A stretch of 64,000 nucleotides of DNA, taken from assembly GCF_007558815.1 (NCBI RefSeq), contig NZ_VLTJ01000002.1, positions 62,001 through 126,000 on the forward strand. The letters run 5' to 3'. Position 1 is the stretch's first letter. Every line of letters begins with the position of its first letter. A program made the position numbers and the translations under genes. This DNA comes from Verticiella sediminum (GTDB lineage Bacteria; Pseudomonadota; Gammaproteobacteria; Burkholderiales; Burkholderiaceae_B). Positions 1-8,113 of this stretch are shown piece after piece. A model generated the notes under the pieces. That model was not told where the DNA came from. It did not search any database and saw only the letters and a list, made by a program, of their open reading frames with translations.

Positions 1-1
1 C

Positions 2-319
2 GAGGACGCATTCGCGCTCGCAGCCTGGCTCTCGGCATCGCCCGCCGATCCCGTCGCCGCCCTGTCCGCCTACGAGTCCGAGAGGCGCGGCCGCACCGCG
101 CGCATCCAACTGGGCGCCCGGGCGCGCGGCAAGACCGTCCACCTCGCCTCGTCGTGGGCCAGGTTCCGCCGCAACCTGGGCTTCAAGCTCCAGGCCTTGC
201 GCGACCCGGCCGCCACCTCGCACCAGGCCGAATGGATCTATGCGCACGACGTGACGCAGGTCGCGCGCGACATCGCCGTCCCCACCATCGGCGTCGCCCA
301 TCCCGCCAGCGCCCCATGA
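2..319 (+). CDS. FAD-dependent monooxygenase, C-terminal end only
   Basis: This is the last 105 codons of a gene that starts left of the window. The frame is open from base 2 to a TGA at 317-319. The translation begins EDAFALAAWL and continues through YESERRGRTARIQLGARARG. That matches the C-terminal part of salicylate-hydroxylase-like flavin monooxygenases and resembles the second monooxygenase at 2936-4138 (EDACVLADAL, then RRYESARVGRTSRLQ). The FAD-binding N-terminus is outside the window. The stop overlaps the next start as ATGA, so it is probably co-translated with the acyl-CoA ligase. The family call is firm; the substrate is unknown. Confidence 0.75.
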   Translation, partial: EDAFALAAWLSASPADPVAALSAYESERRGRTARIQLGARARGKTVHLASSWARFRRNLGFKLQALRDPAATSHQAEWIYAHDVTQVARDIAVPTIGVAHPASAP

Positions 320-1866
320 CCGACATGACGCACTTCTTCCGTAGCGAGAGCGGTGAGCTTACCCGTTCGGAATTCGACGACGGGGTACGCCGGTTCGCCG
401 GCGGCCTGCGCGCCGAAGGGCTGGCCGAGGGCGAGTCGGTCGCCTTGCTGCTGCGCAACGATGCGCCGCTGGCCCAGGCCATGATCGGCGCCGACGCCGC
501 AGGCGTCTATTCCGTTCCCCTCAACTGGCACGGCAAGGCCGACGAGATCCGCTACATCCTGGACGATTGCGGCGCGCGCCTGCTCGTGGGCCACACCGAC
601 CTGCTCGGGGCGCTGCCCGCCGACTGCCTGGCCGGCCGCAGAGTCATCGCCGTCCCCACGCCGCAAGCGATCGCCCGGCGACATGGCGTGCCGCCGAGCC
701 CGCCGATGAAGGCGGAATGGCGCGACTGGTCGGACTGGCTCGCCGCGCAGCAGCCGCTCGAACGAAGCAGCACACGGCCGCGCGGCGCGATCATCTACAC
801 CTCCGGCACCACCGGCAAACCCAAGGGCGTGCAGCGCGAACCCTATACCGACCTGCAGGCGCAGCAGGGCAACCTGCGCACGCTGCATCACGCTTTCGGC
901 ACGCGGCCGGGCATGAACGCCGCCATCGTCGGCCCGCTCTATCACGGCGGCCCCGGCGCGTACTGGCGCGCCGCCTACGCCGCGACCCGCGAAAGCGGCA
1001 CGGTGCTGATGCGCTCGAAGTTCGACGCCGAGGAACTCCTGGAGCTGATCGAGCGCGAGCGCATCTCGCACCTCTTCATGGTGCCCACCATGTTCGTCCG
1101 CATGCTCAGGCTGCCGGCCGAGGTGCGGCGGCGCTACGACCTGTCGAGCGTGCGCCACATCGTGCATACCGCGGCGCCCTGTCCGGCGGCGGTCAAGGCC
1201 GCGATGATGGACTGGCTGGGCGAGGTGATCTACGAGTTCTATGGCACGACCGAGACCGGTCCGGTGACGGTCGCCGGACCGGCCGACAGTCGCGAGCGTC
1301 CCGGCACCGTCGGACGCAAGCAGGAGACCGTGCGCCTGGAAGTCCATGACGCCCGGGGACGGCCGCTGCCGCCGGGCGAAATCGGCGAGATCTGCTGCCG
1401 CAACAGCACCTATCCCGATTTCACTTATCGCAACCGGACGCAGGAGCGCCTTGAACTGGAGCGCGAAGGCGGATTGATCGCCACCGGCGACGTCGGCTAC
1501 GTCGACGCCGACGGCTTCGTCTTCATCTGCGACCGCGTCAAGGACATGGTGATCTCGGGCGGCGTGAACATCTACCCGGCCGAGATCGAGGCCGTGCTGA
1601 TCGAGATCGCCGGCGTGCGCGACTGCGCGGTCTTCGGTGTGCCGCACGAGGAGTGGGGCGAGACGCTGGCCGCGCACATCGAACTCGAACCTGGCGCGGC
1701 GCTCACGCCCGAGGCCATCCGCGCCGAACTTGAACGCATGCTTCCGCGCTTCAAGGTGCCCGCCATCCTGCGCTTCGAATCGTCCCTGCCTCGCCAGGAC
1801 AACGGCAAGATCTACAAGCGGCGGCTGTCCGATCCCTATTGGGCGGGGCACTCGCGCCGCATCTGA
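316..1866 (+). CDS. AMP-forming acyl-CoA synthetase (ligase)
   Basis: A 516-residue member of the ANL superfamily, which activates a carboxylic acid to its acyl-CoA through an acyl-adenylate in the cytoplasm. The P-loop-like signature YTSGTTGKPKG lies near residues 161-171 and the adenylate motif FYGTTETG follows mid-protein. The hinge RVKDMVISGGVNIYPAEIE and the C-terminal catalytic lysine in DNGKIYK (about Lys498) are all present, so the enzyme looks intact. I chose the ATG at 316 because it overlaps the upstream stop (ATGA); the frame is open further upstream but that sequence has no domain similarity. Its position between a monooxygenase and a Bug receptor suggests activation of an aromatic or small organic acid imported by the neighbouring system. 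The substrate is not readable. Confidence 0.88.
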   Translation: MTDMTHFFRSESGELTRSEFDDGVRRFAGGLRAEGLAEGESVALLLRNDAPLAQAMIGADAAGVYSVPLNWHGKADEIRYILDDCGARLLVGHTDLLGALPADCLAGRRVIAVPTPQAIARRHGVPPSPPMKAEWRDWSDWLAAQQPLERSSTRPRGAIIYTSGTTGKPKGVQREPYTDLQAQQGNLRTLHHAFGTRPGMNAAIVGPLYHGGPGAYWRAAYAATRESGTVLMRSKFDAEELLELIERERISHLFMVPTMFVRMLRLPAEVRRRYDLSSVRHIVHTAAPCPAAVKAAMMDWLGEVIYEFYGTTETGPVTVAGPADSRERPGTVGRKQETVRLEVHDARGRPLPPGEIGEICCRNSTYPDFTYRNRTQERLELEREGGLIATGDVGYVDADGFVFICDRVKDMVISGGVNIYPAEIEAVLIEIAGVRDCAVFGVPHEEWGETLAAHIELEPGAALTPEAIRAELERMLPRFKVPAILRFESSLPRQDNGKIYKRRLSDPYWAGHSRRI

Positions 1867-1913
1867 TCATCAGCTTCCGCTCCCGCCCACAACAACCACA
1901 TCGGAGACAAGCC

Positions 1914-2939
1914 ATGAGCGAACCAACCCCGAACGACTCACCGCCCGCATCGCGGCGTCGCCGCACGCTGCTCGGAGCCATCGCCGGCGCGGCGGCGGGC
2001 GGGCTGCCCGCCCTCGCGCCTCGCCGCGTCCTCGCCCAGCCCCAGTGGCCCGCCCGGCCGGTTCGCGTCCTGCTCGGATTCCCCGCCGGCGGTTCGATCG
2101 ACGTGGTCTTCCGGGTCATGGCGAAGAACGCCGAGCCCTTCCTCGGTCAGTCCGTGATCGTCGAGAACAAGCCGGGAGCAGGCGGCACCGTGAGCATCGT
2201 GCAGATGAAGAACGCCACGCCCGACGGCTATACGCTGGGCCTCATCACCATGGGCGTGTTCAGGGCGCCGGTGACGGAAACGGTGGCCTATGACCCGATA
2301 GCGGACATCACCTACATCGTGTGCCTCTCGCATGTTCCCTTCGGTATCGTGGTGCGCGCGGACTCGCCGTTCCAGACCTGGGCCGACCTGCTGGCCCATG
2401 GCCGCGCCGACCCGGGCAAAGTGAACTACGGCGTGCCTGCCGGGCTGGGCAACAGCGCACACCTGCTGGTCGAGGAGATCACCGGGCAGGAACGCATCAA
2501 GTGGCACGCTATTCCCTACAAGGGCAGCGCCGACACCGCGCTCGCCCTGCTGTCCGGGGATGTCGACTTCACCGTGGACGGCAGCGGCGGCTTCGGCCCG
2601 CTGGTGGATGCCGGCAAGGCCCGGCTATTGGCGGTGGCCAGCGAGGAGCGATCGCCCAAATGGAGCGATGTGCCGACCACCAGGGAGCTCGGCTATCGCA
2701 TGTCGATCGACTCGCCCTGGGGTCTCGGCGGCCCCAAGGGGCTGCCGGCCGCGGTCGTGCAGACCGTCCAGGACGCGTTCCGCAAGAGCCTGGACACACC
2801 CGAGGTGAAGATCGCGCTGGCCCGCGCCGGCCAGGGCAGCCGCTACAAGGACGCAGCCGAATACACCGAGTTCGCCGCGCGCGCCGCCGTCGAGGAACGC
2901 GCTCTCCTCACCAAGTACGGCTTCGCCCGCGAGCCATGA
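1914..2939 (+). CDS. Bug-family (TctC-like) periplasmic solute-binding protein
   Basis: A 341-residue Bordetella-uptake-gene type receptor, a periplasmic binding protein of tripartite tricarboxylate transporters. The N-terminus SRRRRTLLGAIAGAAAGG is arginine-rich followed by a hydrophobic stretch ending near VLAQ, so export, possibly via Tat, is likely. The mature part begins with the family pattern WPARPVRVLLGFPAGGSIDV and contains the usual VENKPGAGG and PDGYTLG segments. The start at 1914 is supported by GGAGA upstream. No TctA/TctB membrane genes are near, as is usual for orphan Bug genes. It lies between an acyl-CoA ligase and a monooxygenase and overlaps the latter by ATGA, so it is part of the same operon. 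Confidence 0.88.
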   Translation: MSEPTPNDSPPASRRRRTLLGAIAGAAAGGLPALAPRRVLAQPQWPARPVRVLLGFPAGGSIDVVFRVMAKNAEPFLGQSVIVENKPGAGGTVSIVQMKNATPDGYTLGLITMGVFRAPVTETVAYDPIADITYIVCLSHVPFGIVVRADSPFQTWADLLAHGRADPGKVNYGVPAGLGNSAHLLVEEITGQERIKWHAIPYKGSADTALALLSGDVDFTVDGSGGFGPLVDAGKARLLAVASEERSPKWSDVPTTRELGYRMSIDSPWGLGGPKGLPAAVVQTVQDAFRKSLDTPEVKIALARAGQGSRYKDAAEYTEFAARAAVEERALLTKYGFAREP

Positions 2940-4138
2940 GCACAGCGCAAGCACGCCGCATCGCCGTCGTCGGTGCCGGCATCGGGGGACTGTGCGCGGC
3001 AGCCCTGCTCGTGCGTCGCGGATTCCAGGTCGAGGTGTTCGAGCAGGCCACCGCGCTGGGCGAGATCGGCGCCGGCCTGCAGATCAGCCCCAACGGGGTC
3101 AAGGTGCTGCGTACCGTCGGCCTGGGCGAGGCACTCGAGCTTGCGGGCGTACGACCCCGCCGCCTCACGATGCGCGACTGGAAGACGGGCCTGGTCGTCT
3201 CGAGCACCGGCATCGACGGCGATTTCGAGCGCGCCTATGGCGCGCCCTATTACCACGTGCACCGGGCGGACCTGCTCGCCATGCTTGGACAGGCGGCCGT
3301 GGGCGCCACGCTGCGCACCGGCTGCGCCGTGCTGAGCGTCGAGGACGACGGAGAGGGCGCGCTGGTGCGCACCGCGTCGGGTGCCGAGCGATTCGACGCA
3401 GTCATCGGTGCCGACGGCATCCACTCGGTGGTCCGGCGCGCGCTCCATGCAGACCAGGCGCCGCGCTTCACCGGCAACGTCGCCTTCCGCGCCCTGGTGC
3501 CCGCCGACGACGCGCTGCGCCGCCGTGTCGAGCGCGACGCCACCATCTGGATGGGGCCCGGTGGCCACGTCGTGCATTACTTCGTCCGTTCCGCGCGGCT
3601 CCTGAATATCGTGGCGGTGTACGAAACCGACCGATGGACCGACGAGTCCTGGACGCAGCCTGCGCAGGTGGCCGAGCTGGTCGACTGCTTTCGCGGCTGG
3701 AACCGATCGTTGCTCGACGTGCTCGGCCGCGCCGGGCAGTGCAATCGCTGGGCCTTGTACGATCGCGATCCGCTGAGCGCCTGGGGCCGCGGCCGCATCA
3801 CCCTGCTGGGCGACGCGGCGCACCCGATGCTGCCGTTTCTCGCGCAAGGCGCGGTCATGGCGATCGAGGACGCCTGCGTCCTGGCGGACGCGCTCGCCAC
3901 CCAGGCCGACACGGCCCAGGCCCTGCGCCGCTACGAGAGCGCGCGGGTCGGGCGCACCTCCCGGCTGCAACTGGCGGCGCGCGCACAGGGCGAGTCCATG
4001 CATCGCAGCGGCGCACTGGACGCCTGGCGCCGCAATGCCAGGCTGTTTCTGCGCAGCCGCTTCTCGCGCGACGATCAATTGCGCAAGGGCCAGGGCCTCT
4101 ATGGCTTCGATGCGACCGCGCCACGCCGCACCGACTGA
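2936..4138 (+). CDS. FAD-dependent monooxygenase (salicylate/6-hydroxynicotinate hydroxylase-like)
   Basis: A 400-residue class A flavoprotein hydroxylase. The N-terminal Rossmann motif VVGAGIGGL (residues 11-19), the mid DG motif VIGADGIHSVVR and the GD motif ITLLGDAAHPMLPFLAQG are all present, so FAD and NAD(P)H binding look intact. Such enzymes hydroxylate aromatic or heteroaromatic acids in the cytoplasm. The start at 2936 overlaps the Bug stop (ATGA); the same frame is open much further upstream, but that part is out-of-frame shadow of the Bug gene. The window's first gene is a relative, so the operon holds two related hydroxylases. The exact substrate cannot be assigned. Confidence 0.87.
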   Translation: MSTAQARRIAVVGAGIGGLCAAALLVRRGFQVEVFEQATALGEIGAGLQISPNGVKVLRTVGLGEALELAGVRPRRLTMRDWKTGLVVSSTGIDGDFERAYGAPYYHVHRADLLAMLGQAAVGATLRTGCAVLSVEDDGEGALVRTASGAERFDAVIGADGIHSVVRRALHADQAPRFTGNVAFRALVPADDALRRRVERDATIWMGPGGHVVHYFVRSARLLNIVAVYETDRWTDESWTQPAQVAELVDCFRGWNRSLLDVLGRAGQCNRWALYDRDPLSAWGRGRITLLGDAAHPMLPFLAQGAVMAIEDACVLADALATQADTAQALRRYESARVGRTSRLQLAARAQGESMHRSGALDAWRRNARLFLRSRFSRDDQLRKGQGLYGFDATAPRRTD

Positions 4139-4179
4139 CCCTCTCTGCGCCTTGCACACCACCCCAGGGAAACCACGCA

Positions 4180-5268
4180 ATGAAAGACACCCCATCCAGC
4201 GCCGATCGCGGCGAGGAACCCGGCACGGTTGCGCTCAAGCCCCTGCGCGGCATGCGGGTGGTCGAATTCCATGCCAAAGGACCGGTTCCGCTCTGCACCA
4301 TGATGCTTGCGGACATGGGAGCCGAGGTCGTGCAAGTCGAACGCGAGGTCGCCGGCAAGCGCGGCGATCCACGCTGGCGCTACACCGACCGCGCCAAATC
4401 CGCCTTGTCGCTGAATCTCAAGCAGGACGCCGACCGCGCCCGCGCGCAAGACCTCATCGCGTCGGCCGATGTGCTGGTCGAGGGCTTTCGCCCGGGCGCG
4501 ATGGAACGGCTGGGCCTCGGTCCGGCCGATTGCATGGCAGTCAACCCGCGCCTGGTGTACGCGCGCATCACCGGCTGGGGCCAGGACGGCCCGCGCTCGC
4601 AACTGGCGGGCCACGACATCAACTACCTCGCCGCCACCGGCGCGCTGGACGCAATCGGCACGGCAGACAGCGGCCCGGTTCCCCCGTTGAACCTGCTGGC
4701 CGACTTCGCGGGCGGTTCCCTGCAGGCCGCGTACGGCATCTGCGCCGCGCTGCTGGAGCGCGAACGCTCGGGCCGCGGCTGCGTCATCGACATCTCGATG
4801 GCCGAAGGCGTGCTGAGCTTGATGACATCGCTGTTCGCCATCCGCGCCCGCGGCGACTGGCAAGGCGGGCGCGGCGGCAACTTTCTGGACGGCGGCGCAC
4901 CCTGGTATGGCGTCTATGAAACGCGCGACGGGCGGCACATCGCGGTCGGCGCCATGGAGCCCGTCTTCCGGGAAGCGTTCTTCACCACCATCGGGTTGCC
5001 GGCCGAGTTTGCACGCGACAGCGAAGATCCGGCGTCGTGGCCCCGCATACGAGAGGAAGTCGCCGCCATCGTTCGCACGCGCAGCCGCGACGAATGGACG
5101 CGCGAGTTCGCCGGCGTGGACGCATGCGTCACCCCGGTGTCCACGATGGACGAAGCACTGAGCGATGCCGCATTCCTGGCGCGTTCCGCCTTCGTCGAGG
5201 AGACGGGGCACGACGGCCACCTGCGGCCCGCGCCTGGCCTGCGGCTGCGGGCTTTCACCGCCGTTTAA
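4180..5268 (+). CDS. CaiB/BaiF family, alpha-methylacyl-CoA racemase-like; 3' end apparently cut short
   Basis: A 362-residue family III CoA-transferase fold protein. LRGMRVVEFHAKGPVPLCTMMLADMGAEVV is split over the usual N-terminal region, and GHDINYLAATGALDAIG with the following NLLADFAGGS and PWYGVYETRDGRHIAVG are the segments typical of alpha-methylacyl-CoA racemases (catalytic His/Asp in GHD, Asp in LLADF). Family members normally continue after the 'PAPR' region with an RTPG-type segment. Here the frame runs LRPAPGLRLRAFTAV then stops, so about 20-25 residues appear missing. The break is 13 bp before a 46-bp repeat also found at 26061. It is the last gene of the left operon. Function could be racemase or CoA transfer. 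Confidence 0.8.
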   Translation: MKDTPSSADRGEEPGTVALKPLRGMRVVEFHAKGPVPLCTMMLADMGAEVVQVEREVAGKRGDPRWRYTDRAKSALSLNLKQDADRARAQDLIASADVLVEGFRPGAMERLGLGPADCMAVNPRLVYARITGWGQDGPRSQLAGHDINYLAATGALDAIGTADSGPVPPLNLLADFAGGSLQAAYGICAALLERERSGRGCVIDISMAEGVLSLMTSLFAIRARGDWQGGRGGNFLDGGAPWYGVYETRDGRHIAVGAMEPVFREAFFTTIGLPAEFARDSEDPASWPRIREEVAAIVRTRSRDEWTREFAGVDACVTPVSTMDEALSDAAFLARSAFVEETGHDGHLRPAPGLRLRAFTAV

Positions 5269-5280
5269 GGCCTTCTGCTA

Positions 5281-5326
5281 TTGCCCTCACGGGATCTCGC
5301 CTGGCGAGTGGTCGCCGACACTAACC
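5281..5326 (+). repeat. Two-hairpin repeated element, copy A
   Basis: The first 21 bases are identical to 26061-26081, and the following 25 bases match with a few changes and two 1-base gaps, ending in ACACTAACC in both. The hairpin CTCGCC-T-GGCGAG (5296-5308) is preserved in the other copy as CTCGCC-TT-GGCGAG. It sits directly after the shortened racemase-like gene and about 55 bp before CRISPR array 1. Nature unknown. Confidence 0.6.
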
Positions 5327-5381
5327 GTGGAGTTTTACGTGGGGCAGGTCAGCAGGACGTGCCTCGGAAGGTCGGCCACCT

Positions 5382-5593
5382 GGTTCATCCCCGCATACGC
5401 GGGGAACACATCCCGCTCGCTCGGGTCGCCGGGCTCGGCCCCGGTTCATCCCCGCATGCGCGGGGAACACTTCTGCTTTTTGGGCGCGAACGACCTGCAC
5501 CTTCGGTTCATCCCCGCATGCGCGGGGAACACCGTGCCCTCCTCGATCGCCGCGTCCATGGCGGCGGTTCATCCCCGCATGCGCGGGGAACAC
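5382..5593 (-). CRISPR. CRISPR array 1 (type I-E repeat, 4 repeats, 3 spacers)
   Basis: Four 28-bp repeats start at 5382, 5443, 5505 and 5566, separated by 33-34 bp spacers. On the minus strand the repeat starts GTGTTCCCCGCGCATGCGGG and ends GATGAACC, the type I-E repeat form, with a CATG at the hairpin tip. The leftmost repeat has one change (CATACGC for CATGCGC), as expected of the leader-distal end. The AT-rich leader is at the right, so transcription is on the minus strand. No cas genes are adjacent; the cas operon is 40 kb away. Confidence 0.95.
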
Positions 5594-5670
5594 TCTTAAC
5601 ACAAGCTTCTGATTTTAAAAGAAAAAACCGCACCTTAAATTTCTACCGAATGCTGCACCGCAACAATTCC
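5594..5670 (-). promoter_or_regulatory. CRISPR leader 1, IHF-like site altered
   Basis: An AT-rich stretch abutting the first repeat and conserved at all four arrays of the window (CTTAA, then GATTTTAAAAGAAAAAA, then AAATTTCTACCGAATGCTGC). At 5602-5614, 8 bp from the repeat, the minus strand reads AATCAGAAGCTTG. This is one base off the IHF consensus WATCAANNNNTTR, which the other three leaders match exactly. Bases 5671-5936 hold no gene that I can recognise. Confidence 0.7.
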
Positions 5671-5936
5671 GGCATTATCCAGCAGAAATTTCCCCGACCG
5701 AAACAGCAACAGCCCAACGTCCAAAGCGTCAGAGCGAAGCAAAACAGGTCCTCCAGCCAACCGTCGAATTCCGATTCAGAGTGCATATAGACACAAGCTA
5801 TCAAATGCCCTTCGTCGCGGCCTGACACGACGCGCGCCGGAATTCAGCATTCCCTAGCGAAGACAACCCATACTCCGGCCTATGATGGACAATCTCCGAC
5901 TTGTCGATACGTCCGAACCCTCTCCAGGAGTTGGCC

Positions 5937-6845
5937 ATGCGCATCCTGCTCACCGGTGGAACCGGCCTGATCGGCCGTGCCCTATGCCGTCACTGGCATG
6001 AACAGGGGCACGAACTCATCGTCTGGAGCCGCAGCCCCCAACGCGTGCCCTCACTTTGCAGCGGTGCGCGCGGGATAGGCCGGCTGCGGGATCTCGACGG
6101 GGCGGCTCCGCTGGACGCCGTCGTCAATCTGGCCGGCGCATCGATCGCCGGCAGGCCCTGGACCGCCTCACGCCGCAAGGTGTTGTGGAGCAGTCGGGTG
6201 GATCTGACGCGGGAACTCGTGGCCTGGCTCGGCGACCAGCCAAGCCGCCCTGCCGTACTCCTGTCCGGCTCCGCCGTCGGCTGGTACGGCGACGGAGAGC
6301 AGCGACACCTGGATGAGAACAGCCCGGCAAGCCGGGCCGACTTCGGCAGCAAACTGTGCGTCGCCTGGGAGCAGGAAGCCGAGCGCGCGCGGCAGCTCGA
6401 CATGCGCGTCGTGCTGATACGCACCGCTCCCGTGCTCGCTCCCCAAGGCGGGTTCCTGGCGCGGCTGCGCCTGCCGTTCAGCCTGGGGCTGGGTGGGCGC
6501 CTCGGCCGTGGCGAGCAATGGATGCCCTGGATCCACCTGGAGGACGAGGTCGGCCTGATCGACTTTCTGTTGCAGCGTGAAGATTGCGTCGACCCTTACA
6601 ACGCCTGCGCGCCACAGCAGGTTCGCAATGTCGAGTTCACCCAAGCGCTGGCCCAAGCGCTGCGGCGCCCCGCGGTCTTACCCGTACCGGCATGGGCCTT
6701 GCGCCTCGCGCTCGGCGACATGTCGGTGCTGCTGCTGGGCGGTCAACGCCTGGCACCTCGCCGCGCACTGGAAGCAGGGTACCCGTTTCGTCATCCTCGG
6801 TTGGATGAGGCGCTCGCGGACGTGCTCCATCGCACTGGGAAGTAG
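5937..6845 (+). CDS. TIGR01777 family epimerase (YfcH-like SDR)
   Basis: A 302-residue atypical short-chain dehydrogenase/epimerase fold protein. The NAD(P)-binding motif TGGTGLIG is at residues 7-14, followed by VVNLAGASIAGRPW, SGSAVGWYGD and VLIRTAPVLAPQGG, all hallmarks of the YfcH/TIGR01777 group. Length equals the family norm (about 297-300). I chose the ATG at 5937 because CCAGGAG lies 7 bp upstream and MRILLTGGTG is the standard start. The biochemical role of the family is not established. The gene lies between CRISPR arrays 1 and 2. A decayed second copy (44755-45148) lies beside array 3 at almost the same distance from that array's leader. Confidence 0.9.
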   Translation: MRILLTGGTGLIGRALCRHWHEQGHELIVWSRSPQRVPSLCSGARGIGRLRDLDGAAPLDAVVNLAGASIAGRPWTASRRKVLWSSRVDLTRELVAWLGDQPSRPAVLLSGSAVGWYGDGEQRHLDENSPASRADFGSKLCVAWEQEAERARQLDMRVVLIRTAPVLAPQGGFLARLRLPFSLGLGGRLGRGEQWMPWIHLEDEVGLIDFLLQREDCVDPYNACAPQQVRNVEFTQALAQALRRPAVLPVPAWALRLALGDMSVLLLGGQRLAPRRALEAGYPFRHPRLDEALADVLHRTGK

Positions 6846-7356
6846 AACGCTTGAGGCGCTGTGGGAGTAGCTTGTCCGCTCATTCAAAAGCCAGCCATGT
6901 CTGCCCAACGTCGTCGACCTGCGGCACAGCGCACTTGTACCGCTGCGCAGGATATGCCGTGATCCCGGAGAAACCTGATGATCCTAGTACCGCGCGTGGC
7001 CTCGTCGAGGCTATCCTACGGAGAAGATGCCGAACCTGTCCCGGGTCTCTGCAATTATCTTTGCAGGAACAAATGGTAAAGACTTAGCCATAAAGGAAAA
7101 GGCCAGTTCAACCCGCTCAACATGGAATCCTTCTATTGCTGGGACATTTGTAATATTTCCTGGGCGGGAGCAATATCACATAGGAGAAGAACCCGCCACC
7201 ATCGTGCCTCTGCTCGGCAATGGCGAAGGGTGCTGCAATGTCATGCCCGGCAACAGTATCCGCCCGCCAGGCTCTTCCGAGGATGCCGCCATGCAGCAGG
7301 AGCCGTTTGTCTGCATAGCATGAGCATGCTTCGGCACGGTAGTACGCAGGGCGATA
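6846..7356. other. Intergenic, no recognisable gene
   Basis: About 510 bp between the epimerase and array 2. Base composition is more AT-rich around 7021-7190 than in the flanks. Short open frames exist (for example 7027-7323 on plus) but they have no recognisable domain, no convincing ribosome site and no partner in the window. It could be decayed foreign DNA. Confidence 0.4.
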
Positions 7357-7506
7357 TTCGGCATCCCCGCAGCGCGGGGAACACTGCCCGCCCTGCAGCA
7401 GCGCGAAGCACTGGCCCGGTTCATCCCCGCATCTGCGGGGAACATGGCCGGATCGATCACCAGGTCAATATCCGGGGCGGTTCATCCCCGCATGCGCGGG
7501 GAACAC
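7357..7506 (-). CRISPR. CRISPR array 2 (3 repeats, 2 spacers)
   Basis: Repeats lie at 7357-7384 (degenerate, one base deleted and the left third changed), 7418-7445 (two changes, ending CAT rather than CAC) and 7479-7506 (consensus, leader-proximal). Both spacers are 33 bp. Decay increases with distance from the leader, the normal pattern. Orientation is minus, as in the other arrays. Confidence 0.93.
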
Positions 7507-7566
7507 CCTTAGAACAACCCATTGATTTTTAAAGAAAAAAACCAACCCTAAAATTCTACCGAATTT
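7507..7566 (-). promoter_or_regulatory. CRISPR leader 2 with IHF-like site
   Basis: Conserved AT-rich leader beside the consensus repeat. The minus strand of 7515-7527 reads AATCAATGGGTTG, an exact match to WATCAANNNNTTR, 8 bp from the first repeat. That is the position where IHF bends the leader for Cas1-Cas2 integration in the E. coli I-E system. Confidence 0.75.
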
Positions 7567-8113
7567 AACCCAGCTAAGACAAGGGACTCACATCCCCGAC
7601 CGAGCATCAAGAACGTGACGATGGTATCCAAAAGACGCCCACAAAAGACACCCATGGATAGGCGTCGATGGCGATGCTGCAGTCCCATCGCTACGTAGAT
7701 GGGCACATCGGCTCCACCCTCGACCATTCCCGCGCATTGGTGAATCTCGTTGCGAGGCCATCCTTGCGGTTGCGACACCCTGGAGGTATTGCCGCGCGTT
7801 GCCCTCGGCGGAGCCGAACGCATGTCGACGACATTTCCAACCGCATGCATGCTCGACGTGCAGCCGGCCCTCCGACAACGTAGCGATGCCATGTGCGCAC
7901 GCTATTCAGCAGATCGAAAGCGGCAATCCCAGCGAAGCGCTGCACCTCGCCCGCCCGCTTTTGTCAATCTCCACATGTCCTTTTATAGTAAGAGCCTCAT
8001 CACCCATCCCCGAGGTATTCGTCCCATGCGCCATTGATGCCGCCGTCGGCATGACGGCCAGTCTCCACCGGCCCCCTGAAGCGGGGGAGCTCCTGGCATC
8101 CTTGGAATGAAGC
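7567..8113. other. Intergenic with short hairpin before the ABC-F gene
   Basis: No gene recognised in this 550-bp stretch. A GC hairpin CCCCC-TGAAGC-GGGGG at 8072-8087 lies 27 bp upstream of the ABC-F start. ABC-F genes are often controlled by leader attenuation, but no leader peptide is evident here, so a regulatory role is only a guess. Confidence 0.35.
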
